Notes: generated by a model from the sequence alone, not told the origin. A stretch of DNA of 64,000 bases from Poa pratensis (GCA_947311845.1 CAMZMU010000111.1:9782583-9846582); one strand, 5' to 3'. Numbered from the stretch's first letter, positions 31,840-43,632 are shown. Numbers and translations: made by a program.

Positions 31840-34768
31840 ATGGTCGCACCGGCTCCATCGACTTTGAAGACCGACGTCTGCATCACCAAGGAGCCAATCT
31901 GCTTCGGCTCCTTCGAGTACACCTTCCACCCGCCGGCCCACCGCTCGGTGTACGCCGATCTGCACGTAGGTATGTGCCTCACCTTCGGTACCATGCACTA
32001 CTTCGTAGACAGCTGTGGAGTACTCAGATCCACGGCGATCGCACCGCGCGGTGGTGGCACCCGCATCTGCCGCGACTGCCCCAACCACGCCCCCACCTGC
32101 TGCGGAGATCGCATCTGCTGCGACTGCGGCGACAGCATCTTCGACTGCTGAGAAGATCGCATCCGCCTCGACTACTCCGACCGCCTCCGCTGCGGCAGAG
32201 ATCGCGCCCAACACGGCCGCGCCATCAGCGTCTCCGGCTGTCACGGAGATCGCATCGGCTACGACTACATCGACCACCTCGTCGACCACCGCGCGGATCG
32301 AGTCTACTTCGACTACCTCGATCGCGTCGCTGGCAAGGCCAAGATCTACGTCAACTTCGACTACGTCGACCACACCTTCGCGCGCGACGGAGGTCGCGCC
32401 GTTCTCATCCACGCCACTCGCGTCTCCATCGACTTACAAGATCGTCAACAAGCCAATCGCGCCCACGTCGACGACAGCGACATCACTCCTCACGTCCGCG
32501 GCGAAGATCGCGAAACTCCAGGGAAGGAGCCTCGGCGGCGACTGTGGTGTCCACCACGTCGCACCCATTTTCAGCTCCGAGCACGGCTCGGACGAAGGAA
32601 GCAGCAGTGGCAGCACCCGTCCCACTGCCCAGATCTACCCCGCGCAAGTCTTCATGATCGGCCAGAGGCCGCAGGGCAACGACGACGAACCCGCATACCC
32701 ACTGGAGGTGGTCATGCCGGACCAGGTGACGCGACTCACCATCACCCGCGACATGGCAATCAAAGCCCTGAAGCACGTCGAGGACGGCACGTACCCCCCA
32801 CCGGATGCACCCCGGGAGGACCTTATGGCGGTCCAGTACCTGCTACGGAAGGAAGGCGAACGACTCCGCGCAGAGAAGGCCGAGCTCCTCCGACGCAAGG
32901 AGGAGGCTGACGCGTCGAGCGCCAGGAGGGCCGCTTACTCGTTCACTGCCTCAACAGAGGTCTCACAAGGAGCAAGGCGCCACAGAGCCCGCGTGCCCCT
33001 GATGACGGAGGCCGACCGCGCTAGAGTCACCCGCAACCTCGAGTCATCATACATAGAAGACGCAGACGGGATACCCGTCCCCAAGACACCCGGAGCCGCA
33101 CTCATGGCAGTCGAAACATACCTGCGGCTGACACAGCCGCCTGAGGGCGACTCGCGCGCTCTCCTCCACAAGCAGCAGATCATGTCTATCAAGGCACTCG
33201 AAGACGCACTGGTAAACAAGGCGCCGACAGAAAAAGCGCGAGAAGATCGAGATCGCCGCGACCACGAGCCCGCAGCACTCGCAGCCCCGGCAAGACAACT
33301 GCGACAACCGCAGCCAGGTGAAGACCTCCGCAACGTCATCACACAAAGGACGGTAGACCGCAGCCGCACCCAGCGGCCGGTCAGCACGTCCAACTTCGAC
33401 TACGACCGCAACGACGGCGACTACGAGCCGTGCGGCGCCGCATGCTTCAGCTTCAACATACGCGACACAAGAATGCCCAAGGGCTTCAAGCTCACGGCAG
33501 AAGCAGTCAAGTACGACGGGAAGCAGGACCCGAGACTCTGGCTAGAAGACTACCTCATAGCCTGCAGCTGCCAGGGCGGTACTTCGACTACGGCCATGCA
33601 GTACATCCAGCTGATGCTCACGGGCTCTGCACGCGGGTGGCTCAACACTCAACCCAAGAACGCCTTCAGGACGTGGGACGAGTTCGCGGAGGCCTTCGTT
33701 AAATCCTTCCTGGGGACGTACTCGAGACCGACGACGTTCGTCGAGCTACAAGCATGCAAGCAAGGACGAGACGAGCCGCTCCGGTCATACATCCAGCGTT
33801 GGACCTTGCTCCGCAACACCATGGAGACCGCCTCGGAGGACCGAGTGATGGATGCCTTCATGCACGGCGTCTCCCGCCGCGACCTCCGCGAGGAGTTTGG
33901 TAGGCTCCGGCCGAAAAACATGATCGAGGTCATGAAGATAGCAAACCAGTGGGCAGACGGAGAGGACTCGGTCCGCAATAGTTCACACTACTCCCCGAAG
34001 GACGAAGCCGGACCAAGCAACTGGCGAGAAGGACGCCACAAGAAGAAGCCGCGTTACAACGGCAACGACTCAATCGAGCTAGTAGCGGCGGGATTCCAAA
34101 CCCCCCGTGAGGATGAAGCGCGCGACAGCAGTCGCCAATACAGCCATGCACAGTACAGTCGAAGCGGCGGTGACCAGAGTCGCCAATACAGCCAGGGGCA
34201 GTACAACCGAAGCGGCGGCAGCAGCTACCGCAGCGACGGAGGCCATAAACGCGAGTGGCAGAAACGCACACTAAGCCCAGCGGAAGAGCTGGAACAACCC
34301 TGCAGGCACCACATGTTCAGGAACCCGGAAACGGGCAAGTGGGGATCCAACCACCTGTTGAAGGACTGTCGAAAGGCACGCAAAATATACGAAGCCATGC
34401 AGAAGATAGTCACTCCAGCACCCGCAGCGCAGCCAGCCGCGCAGCTGGCCATCCAGGCAGCACCCGCACCCGCAGTCGCTAATCCAGCACAGGCGGCGGG
34501 AGCCTTTCTGCAGCAGCAGCAACAGCCGCAGCAAGATGCCCCACCGGTGATCCAGGACGCATATCCAGCGGCACGCGGACAACTCAACATGATACAGAAG
34601 GGGCGCCCCTCAAACAGGACCCAGAAGATCATCACTCGCCAAGTTTTCCAGGCCATCACCTGTCCACCTGCAGTACCCGACTACCTGAGAGGGTCAGAGA
34701 CACCAATCACTTCTCCAGAGCAGATCACCCGCCTGCAGTACCACGACCCGGGCACGCCGCTCTGGTAG
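31840..34768 (+). pseudogene. gag: Gag of element D, one frameshift
   Basis: The ATG at 31840 begins MVAPAPSTLKTDVCITKEP. The frame must shift near 32030-32060 to enter the long open frame ending at 34768. That part has an Ala/Ser/Thr-rich region (about 32060-32500), a charged helical region (REDLMAVQYLLRKEGERLRAEKAEL), and the retrotransposon gag domain at about 33480-33960 (KGFKLTAEAVKYDGKQDP, WLEDYLIAC, GSARGWLNTQP, TWDEFAEAFVKSF, LQACKQGRDEPLRSYIQRW). A Gln/Ser/Arg-rich tail with repeats SRQYSHAQYSRSGG and SRQYSQGQYNRSGG follows, then a degenerate His/Cys cluster (CRHHMFRNPETGKWGSNH). The TAG at 34766-34768 follows a CT dinucleotide that looks duplicated, since the pol frame resumes one step away. 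Confidence 0.82.
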
Positions 34769-37700
34769 TCGAAGCTCTGATCGGAGATTACACCCTGAAA
34801 AAGGTGTTCATGGACGGAGGCAGTGGCATTAACATCATCTTTGCCGACACCCTCAGAAGGATAAACAGGCCAACGACGGACTTGGCGGCATCAGAGACCA
34901 CCTTCCATGGCATAGTACCAGGGCAAGCAGTCACGCCCATGGGAACGATCACACTCGACGTCATCTTCGGCACACCCGAAAACTTCAAGAGGGAGTCGAT
35001 CGACTTCGAGGTAGTCGACTGGAAGTCGCAGTACCACGCGATACTCGGGCGCCCAACCTTTGCCAGATTCATGGCGGTACCTCACTACGCCTACCTCATG
35101 CTCAAGATGCCTGGCCCAAGGGCGTCATCACGGTGCACGGCGACTTCGACCGCTCCAACAGCTGCGACCGCGAGTTCAGCAAGATCTCCGAGTTCTTCGG
35201 AATGGAGAGCACTTCGAGGCGATGGCAGTCGACAACGACAAAACCATCTTCCCGCCACGCAAGAAGCAAGCCAAGGACGCCGCCTTCAACACGACTGACG
35301 ACACGACAACTCATCAGGTCCACCCGACGGACGCAAACAAGACAGTCAAAGTGTCGTCGAGCTGCCTATCGCATAGGAAAGCGCGCTCGTCGAGTTTCTA
35401 CGTGAGAACTGGGAGATCTTCGCCTGGCAACCTTCTGACATGCCAGGCATACCCAGGAACCTCGCCGAGCACTCTTTACGCGTCCACAAGGACGCCAAAC
35501 CCGTCAAGCAGACCATGCGACGCTTCTCAGGACCCAAACGAGACGAAATAAGCAAGGAGATCGATCGACTGCTCCACGCTAAATTCATCCGAGAGATCAA
35601 GGACTCGGACTGGGTAGCGAACCCAGTCCTGGTGGAGAAGAAGAAGACGAAGAAACTCCGCATGTGCGTCGACTTCACCGCCCTCAACAAATGCTGCCCC
35701 AAGGACCATTTCCCGCTCCCGCGGATAGACAGATCATCGACTCGACTGCAGGCTGCGCACGCCTATCCTTCCTGGACGCCTACTCAGGGTACCAGCAGAT
35801 CAGGATGAACGTCGACGATGAAGAGAAGACTGCATTCATCACACCCCACGGCGTCTTCTGCTACCAGACGATGCCCTTCGGGTTGAAGAACGCTGGAGCC
35901 ACGTACCAGCGCACAATGCAAGCCTGCCTAAAGGGGCTAATCGGAGAGATCGTCCAAGTATACGTCGACGACATAGTCGTCACCACTCGAACGGAGGACA
36001 CTCTCATCGCCGACCTCCGCAAGGTCTTCGCCGCCCTCAACGAGTATCAGATCAAGCTGAACCCGGACAAGTGTGTCTTCGGCGTGCCAGCCGGAGAACT
36101 GCTCGGGTACCTCGTCTCTGCAAGAGGAATCGAAGCCAACCCGAGAAGGTGCAAAACATACTCGCAATGCCAGCACCGACCAAGCTTCATGAGGTGCAAC
36201 GCCTAGCCGGCCGAGTCGCAGCTCTCAGCCGGTTCATAAGTAAGTTGGGAGAAAAGGCCCTGCCTTTCTACCAACTGATGAAAAAGACAGACAAGTTCGA
36301 GTGGACAGAAGAAGCGCAAGTCGCGTTCGACCAACTCAAGAAAACACTCACGACTTCCCCAGTACTGGTGGCGCCACTGGAGAACGAGCCGCTATACCTC
36401 TACGTGTCAGCCACGAACAGGGTGGTCAGCACGGTACTCGTAGTCGAACGAGAAGAAGAAGGACACAGTTACCCTGTTCAGCGACCCGTCTACTACCTCA
36501 GTGAGGTGCTAACCTTGTCCAAGCAGCGGTACCCGCACTACCAGAAGCTAGCATACGGAGTCTTCATGACATCAAGGAAGGTCGTCCACTACTTCTCCGA
36601 GCACTCCATCACGGTAGTAAGCTCCTCCGGGCTCTCCGACATCCTCACCAACCAAGCCGCGACGGGCGAGTCGCCAAGTGGGTTGTTGAGCTAGGGCCCT
36701 GGGGGCTGAAGTACGCGCACCCGAAGTCAATCAAGGCCCAGGTGCTTCCAGAGTTCACCACCGAGTGGATAGAGGCCCAGCTACCAGACGTACCCGACCT
36801 GTCCAACGCATGGACAATGTACTTCGACGGCTCCAAGAAGTTCAGATCAGCAGGGGCGGGAGTCGTCCTCATCTCACCCAAAGGCGACAAGCTGAGGTAC
36901 GTGCTGCAGATGAACTTCCCAACGCCCTCCAACAACGAGGCAGAGTACGAGGCCCTGATCCACGGCATGCGGATGGCCAAGAACTGCGGCGCCACTCACC
37001 TCATGATCTACGGAGACTCCTACCTCGTCGTGCAACAAACCATGAAGCAATGTGACGCCATCGCCGACAACATGATCGCCTACAGGGACCTGTACAACCA
37101 GCTGGAAGGTACCTTCGACGGCTGCGAGCTGCGGCACGTCGGCCGCGAGAGCAACGAGGAAGCCGACACCCTCGCCAACCTGGGCTCAAACAAAGCGCCG
37201 GTGCCACCCGGAGTCTTCCTCGAGTGCATCACGCAACGCTCCGTCAAGCTCCGGCCCGCGCCAGGATCCTCTACATCGCAACGAGCACCACCGACCCGCC
37301 CAGCACGGAAAGGAGCCTATGGAGGTATGCTGATCGAGCCCACATGGACGAGCCCATACCTGGCTTACATACTGCAGCAGAGGGTGCCAACAAACCCAGT
37401 CGAAGCCAAGCGCGTCATCCGCCGCTCCAAGGGCTTCACCGTCATCAAGGGGAGCTCTACAAGCGAAGCATCTCAGGAGTCCTCCAAAGGTGCATCGACC
37501 CAGTCGACGGTCAAGCCATCTTACTCGAGATCCACGCTGGCATCTGCGGGCACCACGCCAGCAGTCGAGCCTTAGTGGCCAAAGCTTACGAGCCGGTTCT
37601 ACTGGCCCACCGCAATGCAAGACGCAGAAGAACTCGTGAGGAAATGTCTCGGCTGCCAGGAGTTCGCCAACAAGCCGCACGCACCAGCATCAGCACTAAA

Positions 37701-38569
37701 GACCATCCACTCGCCTGGCCCTTCGCTCAATGGGGGCTCGACATGGTGGGTCCACTCAAGAAGTCCTCGCCGGGAGGACACACGCATCTCTTGGTGGCAG
37801 TCGACAAGTTCACGAAGTGGATCGAAGGTGCCTATACAAGTTCGACTGCCTCCTCGGCAGTTAACTTCATCAGGTCGATCATCTTCAGGTTTGGAGTGCC
37901 GCACAGCATCATCACCGACAACGGCACGAACTTCACAGCCGAAGAGTTCAAGGACTTCTGCTCCGAGCAAGGCATCAAGCTCAACTACGCATCTGTCTCG
38001 CACCCGCAGTCCAACGGGCAAGTCGAAAAGTCCAATGGCTTAGTCTGCAAGGGCATCAAGAAGCGCCTGCGAGTACCATTGAGCGCGCGCAGGCGCCTGG
38101 GTTGAGAGCTGCCGTCTGTGCTGTGGAGCCTGCGCACTACGCCAAACAGATCCACTCAGTACACGCCATTCTTCATGGTCTACGGCGCAGAAGCAGTCAT
38201 GCCATGCGACATCAAGTTCGATGCACCCCGAGTGGTGGCCTACGACGAGTCCGACGCAGAAGAAGCACTCGAGGACGACATGGATACCCTGGACGAAGCA
38301 CGCGACATCGCCCTTACCCGCACAGCCGTGTATCAGCAAGACTTACGCAACTACCACGGGCGGCGACTGCGGCCCAGAGCGTTCGTCCCTGGCGACCTTG
38401 TCCTCCGCCTCAAACAGAAGAAGGTGCACAAACTCGCCTCCCCGTGGGAGGGTCCATACATCGTGACAGAGGCAATCGGCGGCGGAGCTTACCGCCTGAA
38501 GGACTCGAAGACGGGGACAGTCTGCACAACCCGTGGAACGTTGCGCAACTGCGCCGCTTCTACGCCTAA
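34769..38569 (+). pseudogene. pol: Pol of element D (protease, RT, RNase H, integrase), frameshifted
   Basis: Domains occur in Gypsy order in changing frames. The aspartic protease has MDGGSGINI at about 34810. RT begins near 35440 (MPGIPRNLAEHSL, KPVKQTMRRFSGPKRDEI), then VNPVL-type and MCVDFTALNKCCPKDHFPLP blocks, then LDAYSGYQQI, MPFGLKNAGATYQR and the catalytic YVDD at 35961-35972. RNase H (36742-37200) has YFDGSKK, NNEAEYEALIHG, YGDSYLVVQQ and ESNEEADTLA. The integrase core keeps its triad in one frame: D at 37740, D at 37917 and E at 38025, the last two 35 residues apart. The C-terminal GPY-like part (VFVPGDLVLRLKQKKVHK, PWEGPYIV) ends near 38569. At least five frameshifts or stops (about 35110-35430, 35730, 36145, 36680, 37240, 38100) make it non-functional. 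RNase H here is the ordinary Gypsy domain or Tat second RNase H; the data do not separate them. Confidence 0.88.
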
Positions 38570-38608
38570 TCGACTCCCCCTTGTAACAAAGTGTACTATG
38601 TCAAGAGC

Positions 38609-38684
38609 GGCAGGTTCCAGACGCACTCTTTCCCTTACCAGGGTACCTGAGGGGACTGGAAGGGTTTTAATGAGGCGGCCTGCT
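38609..38684 (+). other. Conserved post-pol box shared with element E
   Basis: GGCAGGTTCCAGACGCACTC, CCTTACCAGGGTACCTGAGG and GGTTTTAATGAGGCGGC line up in order and spacing with E at 62832-62910, although the surrounding DNA has diverged. It lies just after the pol stop, between pol and the antisense gene. Confidence 0.6.
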
Positions 38685-38755
38685 CGCAAAAATCAATGAA
38701 GTGATTTGTGGAACAAGCTCTCCCCTTTACTTTTTTAGTCAAAAAGCAACATAAA

Positions 38756-39700
38756 CCTAGGCCGTCACCCGACGCACTCGGGGGCTGCGCCATACAGGTT
38801 CAAGTCGAAATCCTAGGCCGCACCCGAAGCACTCGGGGGCTGCGCCGCACAGGTCTAAGTCAAACCTAGGCCGCACCCGACGCACTCGGGGGCTGCGCCA
38901 TACAGGTCAACTCGAAATCCTAGGCCGCACCCGAAGCACTCGGGGGCTGCGCCGCACAGGTCTAAGTCAAACCTAGGCCGCACCCGACGCACTCGGGGGC
39001 TGCGCCATACAGGTCCAACTCGAAAATCCTTGGCCGCCACCCGAAGCACTCGGGGGCTGCGCCGCACAGGTCTAAGTCAAACCTAGGCCGCACCCGACGC
39101 ACTCGGGGGCTGCGCCATACAGGTCCAACTCGAAAATCCTTGGCCGCCACCCGAAGCACTCGGGGGCTGCGCCGCACAGGTCTAAGTCAAACCTAGGCCG
39201 CACCCGACGCACTCGGGGGCTGCGCCATACAGGTCCAACTCGAAAATCCTTGGCCGCCACCCGAAGCACTCGGGGGCTGCGCCGCACAGGTCTAAGTCAA
39301 ACCTAGGCCGCACCCGACGCACTCGGGGGCTGCGCCATACAGGTCCAACTCGCAAAATCCTTGGCCGCCACCCGAAGCACTCGGGGGCTGCGCCGCACAG
39401 GTCTAAGTCAAACCTAGGCCGCACCCGAGCACTCGGGGGCTGCGCCATACAGGTCCAACTCGAAAAATCCTTGGCCGCACCCGAAGCACTCGGGGGCTGC
39501 GCCGCAGGTCCAAGTCAAAATCCTAGGCCGCACCCGACGCACTCGGGGGCTGTGCCGCACAGGTCTGACTCGACACACCTCGGCCGCACTCGAAGCACTC
39601 GGGGCTGCGCCGCACATGTCTAATTCAAAATCCTAGGCCACACTCGATCCGCTCGGGGGCTGCGCCGTACAGGTTTACAGAAGTCTACAAGATATAATTT
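38756..39700. repeat. Tandem array, about nine 110-bp units
   Basis: Each unit has two half-repeats of about 55 bp, one with CCGCACCCGACGCACTCGGG then CTGCGCCATACAGGTC, the other with CCGAAGCACTCGGG then CTGCGCCGCACAGGTC. Units begin at about 38756, 38865, 38972, 39082, 39192, 39302, 39412, 39522 and 39630. The central ones are nearly identical and the outer ones diverge, as expected from unequal exchange. Short minus-strand ORFs in it simply follow the repeat. It sits between the ends of the converging pol and antisense genes. Confidence 0.9.
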
Positions 39701-39803
39701 ACTCACTCGGGGGCTACCCCCACCTCGGCATACATACACCCATATTTCCACTTGGAAAAATTGCTTTTACAAGCTAACGCTATACAACAACAGTCAACTA
39801 CTC

Positions 39804-40663
39804 TTATTCTACAGGCTCGCCCTTTGGCGCATCGAGTGGCCCTACAAGGTGTTCACTAAAGCTCTGGACCTGTTGAATCATCTGACGCGCAGCCGCAAGA
39901 GTATCGGCGTAGTCACCCTCTCCAGGCAAGCCGCCAAGCACCTTGTACAGTTGAAGATTAGGCCGGTGCATTCGAACGTACGCCAGCGCCACGTTCGCCC
40001 CGGCAACAAGTTGAGTGTGCACGACTTCCTTCAACGCACTGCCTTCACGGAACCTCTCCAGCAGCGCAGCCAGTCCATTAGGCTGCTCGTTGTGCGGAAA
40101 GTACACCCTGTTGACCTGCCAGAGGGTTTTTCTACAACCTTCCAAGAGCACAGCAGCCCGCCAGGTGCGATCCAGCATTCGCGCCAGCACACTCCCTGGA
40201 TTTATTCGACCAAAAATGACGCGCTTCGGGTGAGTCACCGGCGGCTTCTTTCTCCACCCGCTCGTCTGCTCGACTTTGCTCGGCTTTCCAGTCAGAGTTC
40301 ACATCTGCGTCAAGACCCAACACTAAGAACAGTAAAAGGATAAAGAAGTCGCCGCACAGTGCTAGAAGACCAACCTTGCAGCTGCCGACTGATCAAGTCC
40401 ATCTCACCCAGCAGAAACTCCTCTCGCTGGGAGAACGGCGCAACGGGCCGTGACCTCAAGCACTCCAACTCCAACTCGGCGCTCTTCAACTTCGACTCGA
40501 GCTCAACAACCTTGTTCCTCATGAAGGTGATCACTCGTTGATCATTCACGCTTCGCGCAGGAGTTGGAGGAGCTCGACGACGACGACGGGTGGGTGCAGC
40601 CGAAGAGGTGTCCTCCTCGTCACCCGCACCAGTCATTCCAGCGACCCCAGGAGCTTCGCCCAT
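39804..40663 (-). pseudogene. Antisense coding region of element D, downstream part (exons 7-8 or a second gene)
   Basis: A first segment runs 40663-40375 (MGEAPGVAGM, an Arg-rich tract, then a coiled coil VVELESKLKSAELELECL). An intron at 40323-40374 fits (donor CAAGGTTGGT, acceptor TTCTTAG). The frame continues from 40322 (VLGLDADVNSDWK...ADERVEKEAA). A one-base shift near 40240 is needed to enter THPKRVIFGRINPGSVLARM, FPHNEQPNGLAALLERF, SALKEVVHTQLVAGANVALA, ending in a stop at 39804-39806. It could be a separate gene starting at ATG 40663. Alternatively it is joined to the upstream gene: an acceptor TTGGCAG before TCTGAGATG and a weak donor after GAGTCT keep the frame. The frameshift suggests this last part is damaged in this copy. 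Confidence 0.6.
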
Positions 40664-40848
40664 CTCAGACTGCCAAGTTCGACAGCGTCAAGCAAAGAAA
40701 ATAACACATTCAAGCATACATATGAAAGAATACTCGAAGACACAACTTCACATTTCAACACCAGCATGTTCGCGACAGAAGACCCGCAAACTATATAGTT
40801 CATTACAGACCAAGAACCAAAAGCAGAAGAATCCTAAAAGAAAGGAGT

Positions 40849-43516
40849 CTACATCACAGACTCCGACTGGGAACGGCTCTTCCTAGCAGCCAACTCTGCA
40901 GCCTTGGCAATCCTCTTCTCGAAGGTGGCGACCAACTTCGCAGCCAGCTGACTCGCCTGCGCCTTCACACCGCTAAGGGACGCGGTCCTGCCATCAGGCT
41001 TCCGAGGGAAGTCGCTGACAACCTTCTCAAAATCACCTACGACTTGGTGACCAAGAAGTAGCTGGAAAGTGAGCTCGGAGCCACGTACCGTCTGCGCACG
41101 CGTGTAGTCCGCCAAGGTGGTCGCATTTCCTTCGAACGGAGCCGCAAGCGCGTCAACAGCAACTGGCGGTAGCTTGTTGGGGAAGATGCTCTGGTGCACA
41201 GTCGCCAAGGCGCCTGTCGACTTCCGCAGCGCCGCCGAAGCATACGCGCAGACGCGGTCCTTGAAGCCAACAGCCTTCGCCAAGTCGACATTCTCGCTGG
41301 AGGACCCTTCTGGAGGAGCACCCCCGCAAGTCTCTGATCAACAGAAATCCACGCCCATAAGACATCCGAAGTCGACAAAAGACAAAGTAGGCACTGAGCT
41401 GAAATGCTTACTTCCAACAACATCTGCGAGTGCGAGCAAGCGGTCGACCTGGGTCTTCTCCAGATCATCCCGAGCTTGTTCACGCTCTTGGGCTTCACCC
41501 AACAACTTCTCCAGCTCCGCGACCCGCTTCTTCGTGCCCTCCTTTTCACCTGTGGATCAACGGAGCAAAGTTAGCAATAAAGGCAGTCGAAGCACCCCTC
41601 GAACACAAGGGTTCACACTCACTATTCGCTTGCTCCAGGGCAATGCGGAGCTGATCCCTCTCCTGCTCCATGCGAACGAAGGCTGCGGCTCCCTCCATCT
41701 GCTGGCGATAAAATGGCTGCAGGAAACACAAGACATCAATCTGCGCCCGACTATTCTAGTCACGCACATCTTCGGGGGCTACTCCCATCGGGAGCGCTGT
41801 TCGCGCACCCGATACAGATTTTGCAGAACGAGTCGAGGACACTTACATGCTCAAGCAGCCCAGCGTCAACCGGAGTCGCATCAGCAGCTTTCTCTGGCAC
41901 GGAGGAAGTCGAAGCCTTCAAGGCCAAAGCGTCACCCGCCAGAGCCTCTTCTCCGGTCGTCTTCGCAGTCTGCTCTATCATGGGAGCAGAAGTGTGCTCC
42001 ATCTCACGAGGGGACGAAACAACAGCGCCAGTACGGTCGCTGTAACAAGACAATTCAATTCAAGGACTCGCAAGTGAAAAAGCATACCCGACAAAAACGA
42101 GGCAGTGGCTACGCGACTAACCTGGCGACATCGACGTCATCTTCACTTCCCAGGGAGACGGAGGCCATCCTCGCAAACTCAGTCGGCGGTGCAGAGCCGA
42201 GGGGAGGCACGACCAAAGGCTCAGCCAGATCACTCGTGCGCCTAGCGCCCGAAGACGACTCGCTCGTCTCTTCCTCGTTCGCACCCGCCTCCTTCACAGG
42301 CGACGAAGCAGAACCAGAGTCGCCATTCTTTCGCCTCTGCCGCTTCCGCAGCGGCTCCTCATCTTCATCCTCCTCCTCCAACTCTTCACTCGGAGAGGTG
42401 GCGGAGGGAACTTCATCGTCATCAACCTCGTCCTCAGGGAACTCTGCCTCTTCATGAGGTCCATTCTCCATCAACGGAGGAAGACTGACATAGCTCGAAC
42501 GACCCTGTCAGCAAATGAAGCATTCGAGTTAAGCAAAAAGATTCGACAGAAGAAGATACAAGACAATCAAAGCAAACGAAGCTCACCTCAGGCACAGGAT
42601 TATTAGGCCCATATGGCTCGACTGGGCACTTGACATTGCACGGGTCAGCGGCTCGGAGACTAGTAATGCTCCTCACCTTCGACTCGACTGCGTCGTCATC
42701 GAGCTCATTGCCACCATCCTCACACGCCCACATTGGGTGGACGCGAGTGCGGAGCGGCTGCACCCGAAGCCTGAAGAAGGTGGCGATGAGGTGAATTCCA
42801 CCTGTCTCGCGCCCGAGACTTTTCAGAAGGCCACGAAGAAGCGTCAGCGAGGGCTGAGTCGCCTCCCTGTCCTCCTTTGACAGCGGGTGCGCCCACGCGT
42901 TCGTCTTCCGCAACTCGGGATCAGCCGCGAAGTCGGGAAGCCCTTCTTGGTCGCACCTGATGTAGAACCACTTCTTCCGCCAGCCCTGGACGGAGTCGGA
43001 CTTCTTCATCTGAAAATAGGAGGTGTCGCCACGCACCTGGATGCCGAAGCCGCCGACTGGATACACCTGCTTGCTTTTCCTCACGTTCCTCCTCACGAGG
43101 AATAGCGACTTCCACGGCAGCCAGTTGGGTGCGATTCCCAGGAAGCACTCGCAGAGCACGAAATAGCTCGCGATGCTCAAGACGCTATTGGGAGTCAGAT
43201 CGTGGATCTGAATCCCATAAGCATACAAGAGACCACGGACGAAATCGTGGAGGGGGAACCCGAAACCCTGCGGAAGGAAATCCACGAAGCAAACACGTTC
43301 CCCCTCGCGAGGAGCGGGGAATACCTCTCTCCTGGGAGCGCGCACCGTCGCCTTATCTGACGGCGGCAGCAGCCCCTGCGCGCGGAGGGCCTCGAGCTCG
43401 GCCTTCTTCACTGACAATTTCACCCAGTCGCCGTCGGGCTTCTTCATCACGCTCGCCTCGGCGGCGGCGTCGGCGCCAGCAGCAGGCTTCCCCCTCTTCA
43501 TCGCGGCCTTGCTCAT
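40849..43516 (-). CDS. Antisense gene of element D: six exons, open for 740 aa, gypsy-type transposon (PF04195-like) domain
   Basis: Exons on the minus strand are 43516-42587, 42504-42122, 42039-41847, 41716-41623, 41549-41412 and 41333-40849. All five introns are GT-AG (donors GTGAGC, GTTAGT, GTAAGT, GTGAGT, GTAAGC; acceptors TGACAG, TTACAG, CTGCAG, CCACAG, GATCAG), 73-130 bp long. Exon lengths sum to 2223 bases, exactly 741 codons with the stop, with every phase consistent. Exon 1 holds the domain known as putative gypsy-type transposon or Transposase_28 (VCFVDFLPQGFGFPLHDFVR, LTPNSVLSIASYFVLCECFL, NWLPWKSLF, W..KWFYI). Exon 2 is strongly acidic (EELEEEDEDEEPLRKRQRR, perhaps an NLS), exons 4-5 form a coiled coil, and exon 6 is Ala-rich and helical. 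A TATA box lies 109 bases upstream. Molecular function is unknown. Its intactness contrasts with the broken pol on the other strand. Confidence 0.82.
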
Positions 43517-43624
43517 GGAGGGTGAAGAAAAGAAACTGGCAGAGGAGCAACAATGGCGGAAAGAAAGCAGCGGAGACGATGGCAGAATGGGGATAGAATG
43601 AACTGTTCGCCGCCGCGGTGAAAA

Positions 43625-43632
43625 AATATATA
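43625..43632 (-). promoter_or_regulatory. TATA box for the antisense gene of element D
   Basis: On the minus strand CGGTATATATTTTTTC lies with its TATA core 109 bases before the ATG at 43516. The context is GC-rich, so the AT block stands out. It suggests the antisense gene has its own promoter rather than depending on the LTR. Confidence 0.55.

Noticed and set aside
31803..32657. 284-codon Arg/His-rich ORF and overlapping minus-strand 219-codon ORF at the D gag start
   Set aside because: Both are out-of-frame readings of the GC-rich repetitive gag N-terminus.
38855..39617. Series of about 70-codon minus-strand ORFs with repeated protein sequence
   Set aside because: They arise because the 110-bp tandem unit is read in one frame; they start and stop with each unit and no gene structure surrounds them.
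38756..39700. Regular repeats resembling a CRISPR array
   Set aside because: Units are contiguous 110-bp tandem repeats without unique spacers, in a plant retrotransposon.
41117..42457. 446-codon plus-strand ORF inside element D
   Set aside because: It is the mirror of the minus-strand antisense gene, has Ser/Arg-rich low-complexity composition, matches no domain, and the minus strand has consistent splice sites and phases.
43129..43596. Plus-strand ORF of 155 codons, Arg/Ser-rich
   Set aside because: Shadow of exon 1 of the antisense gene.
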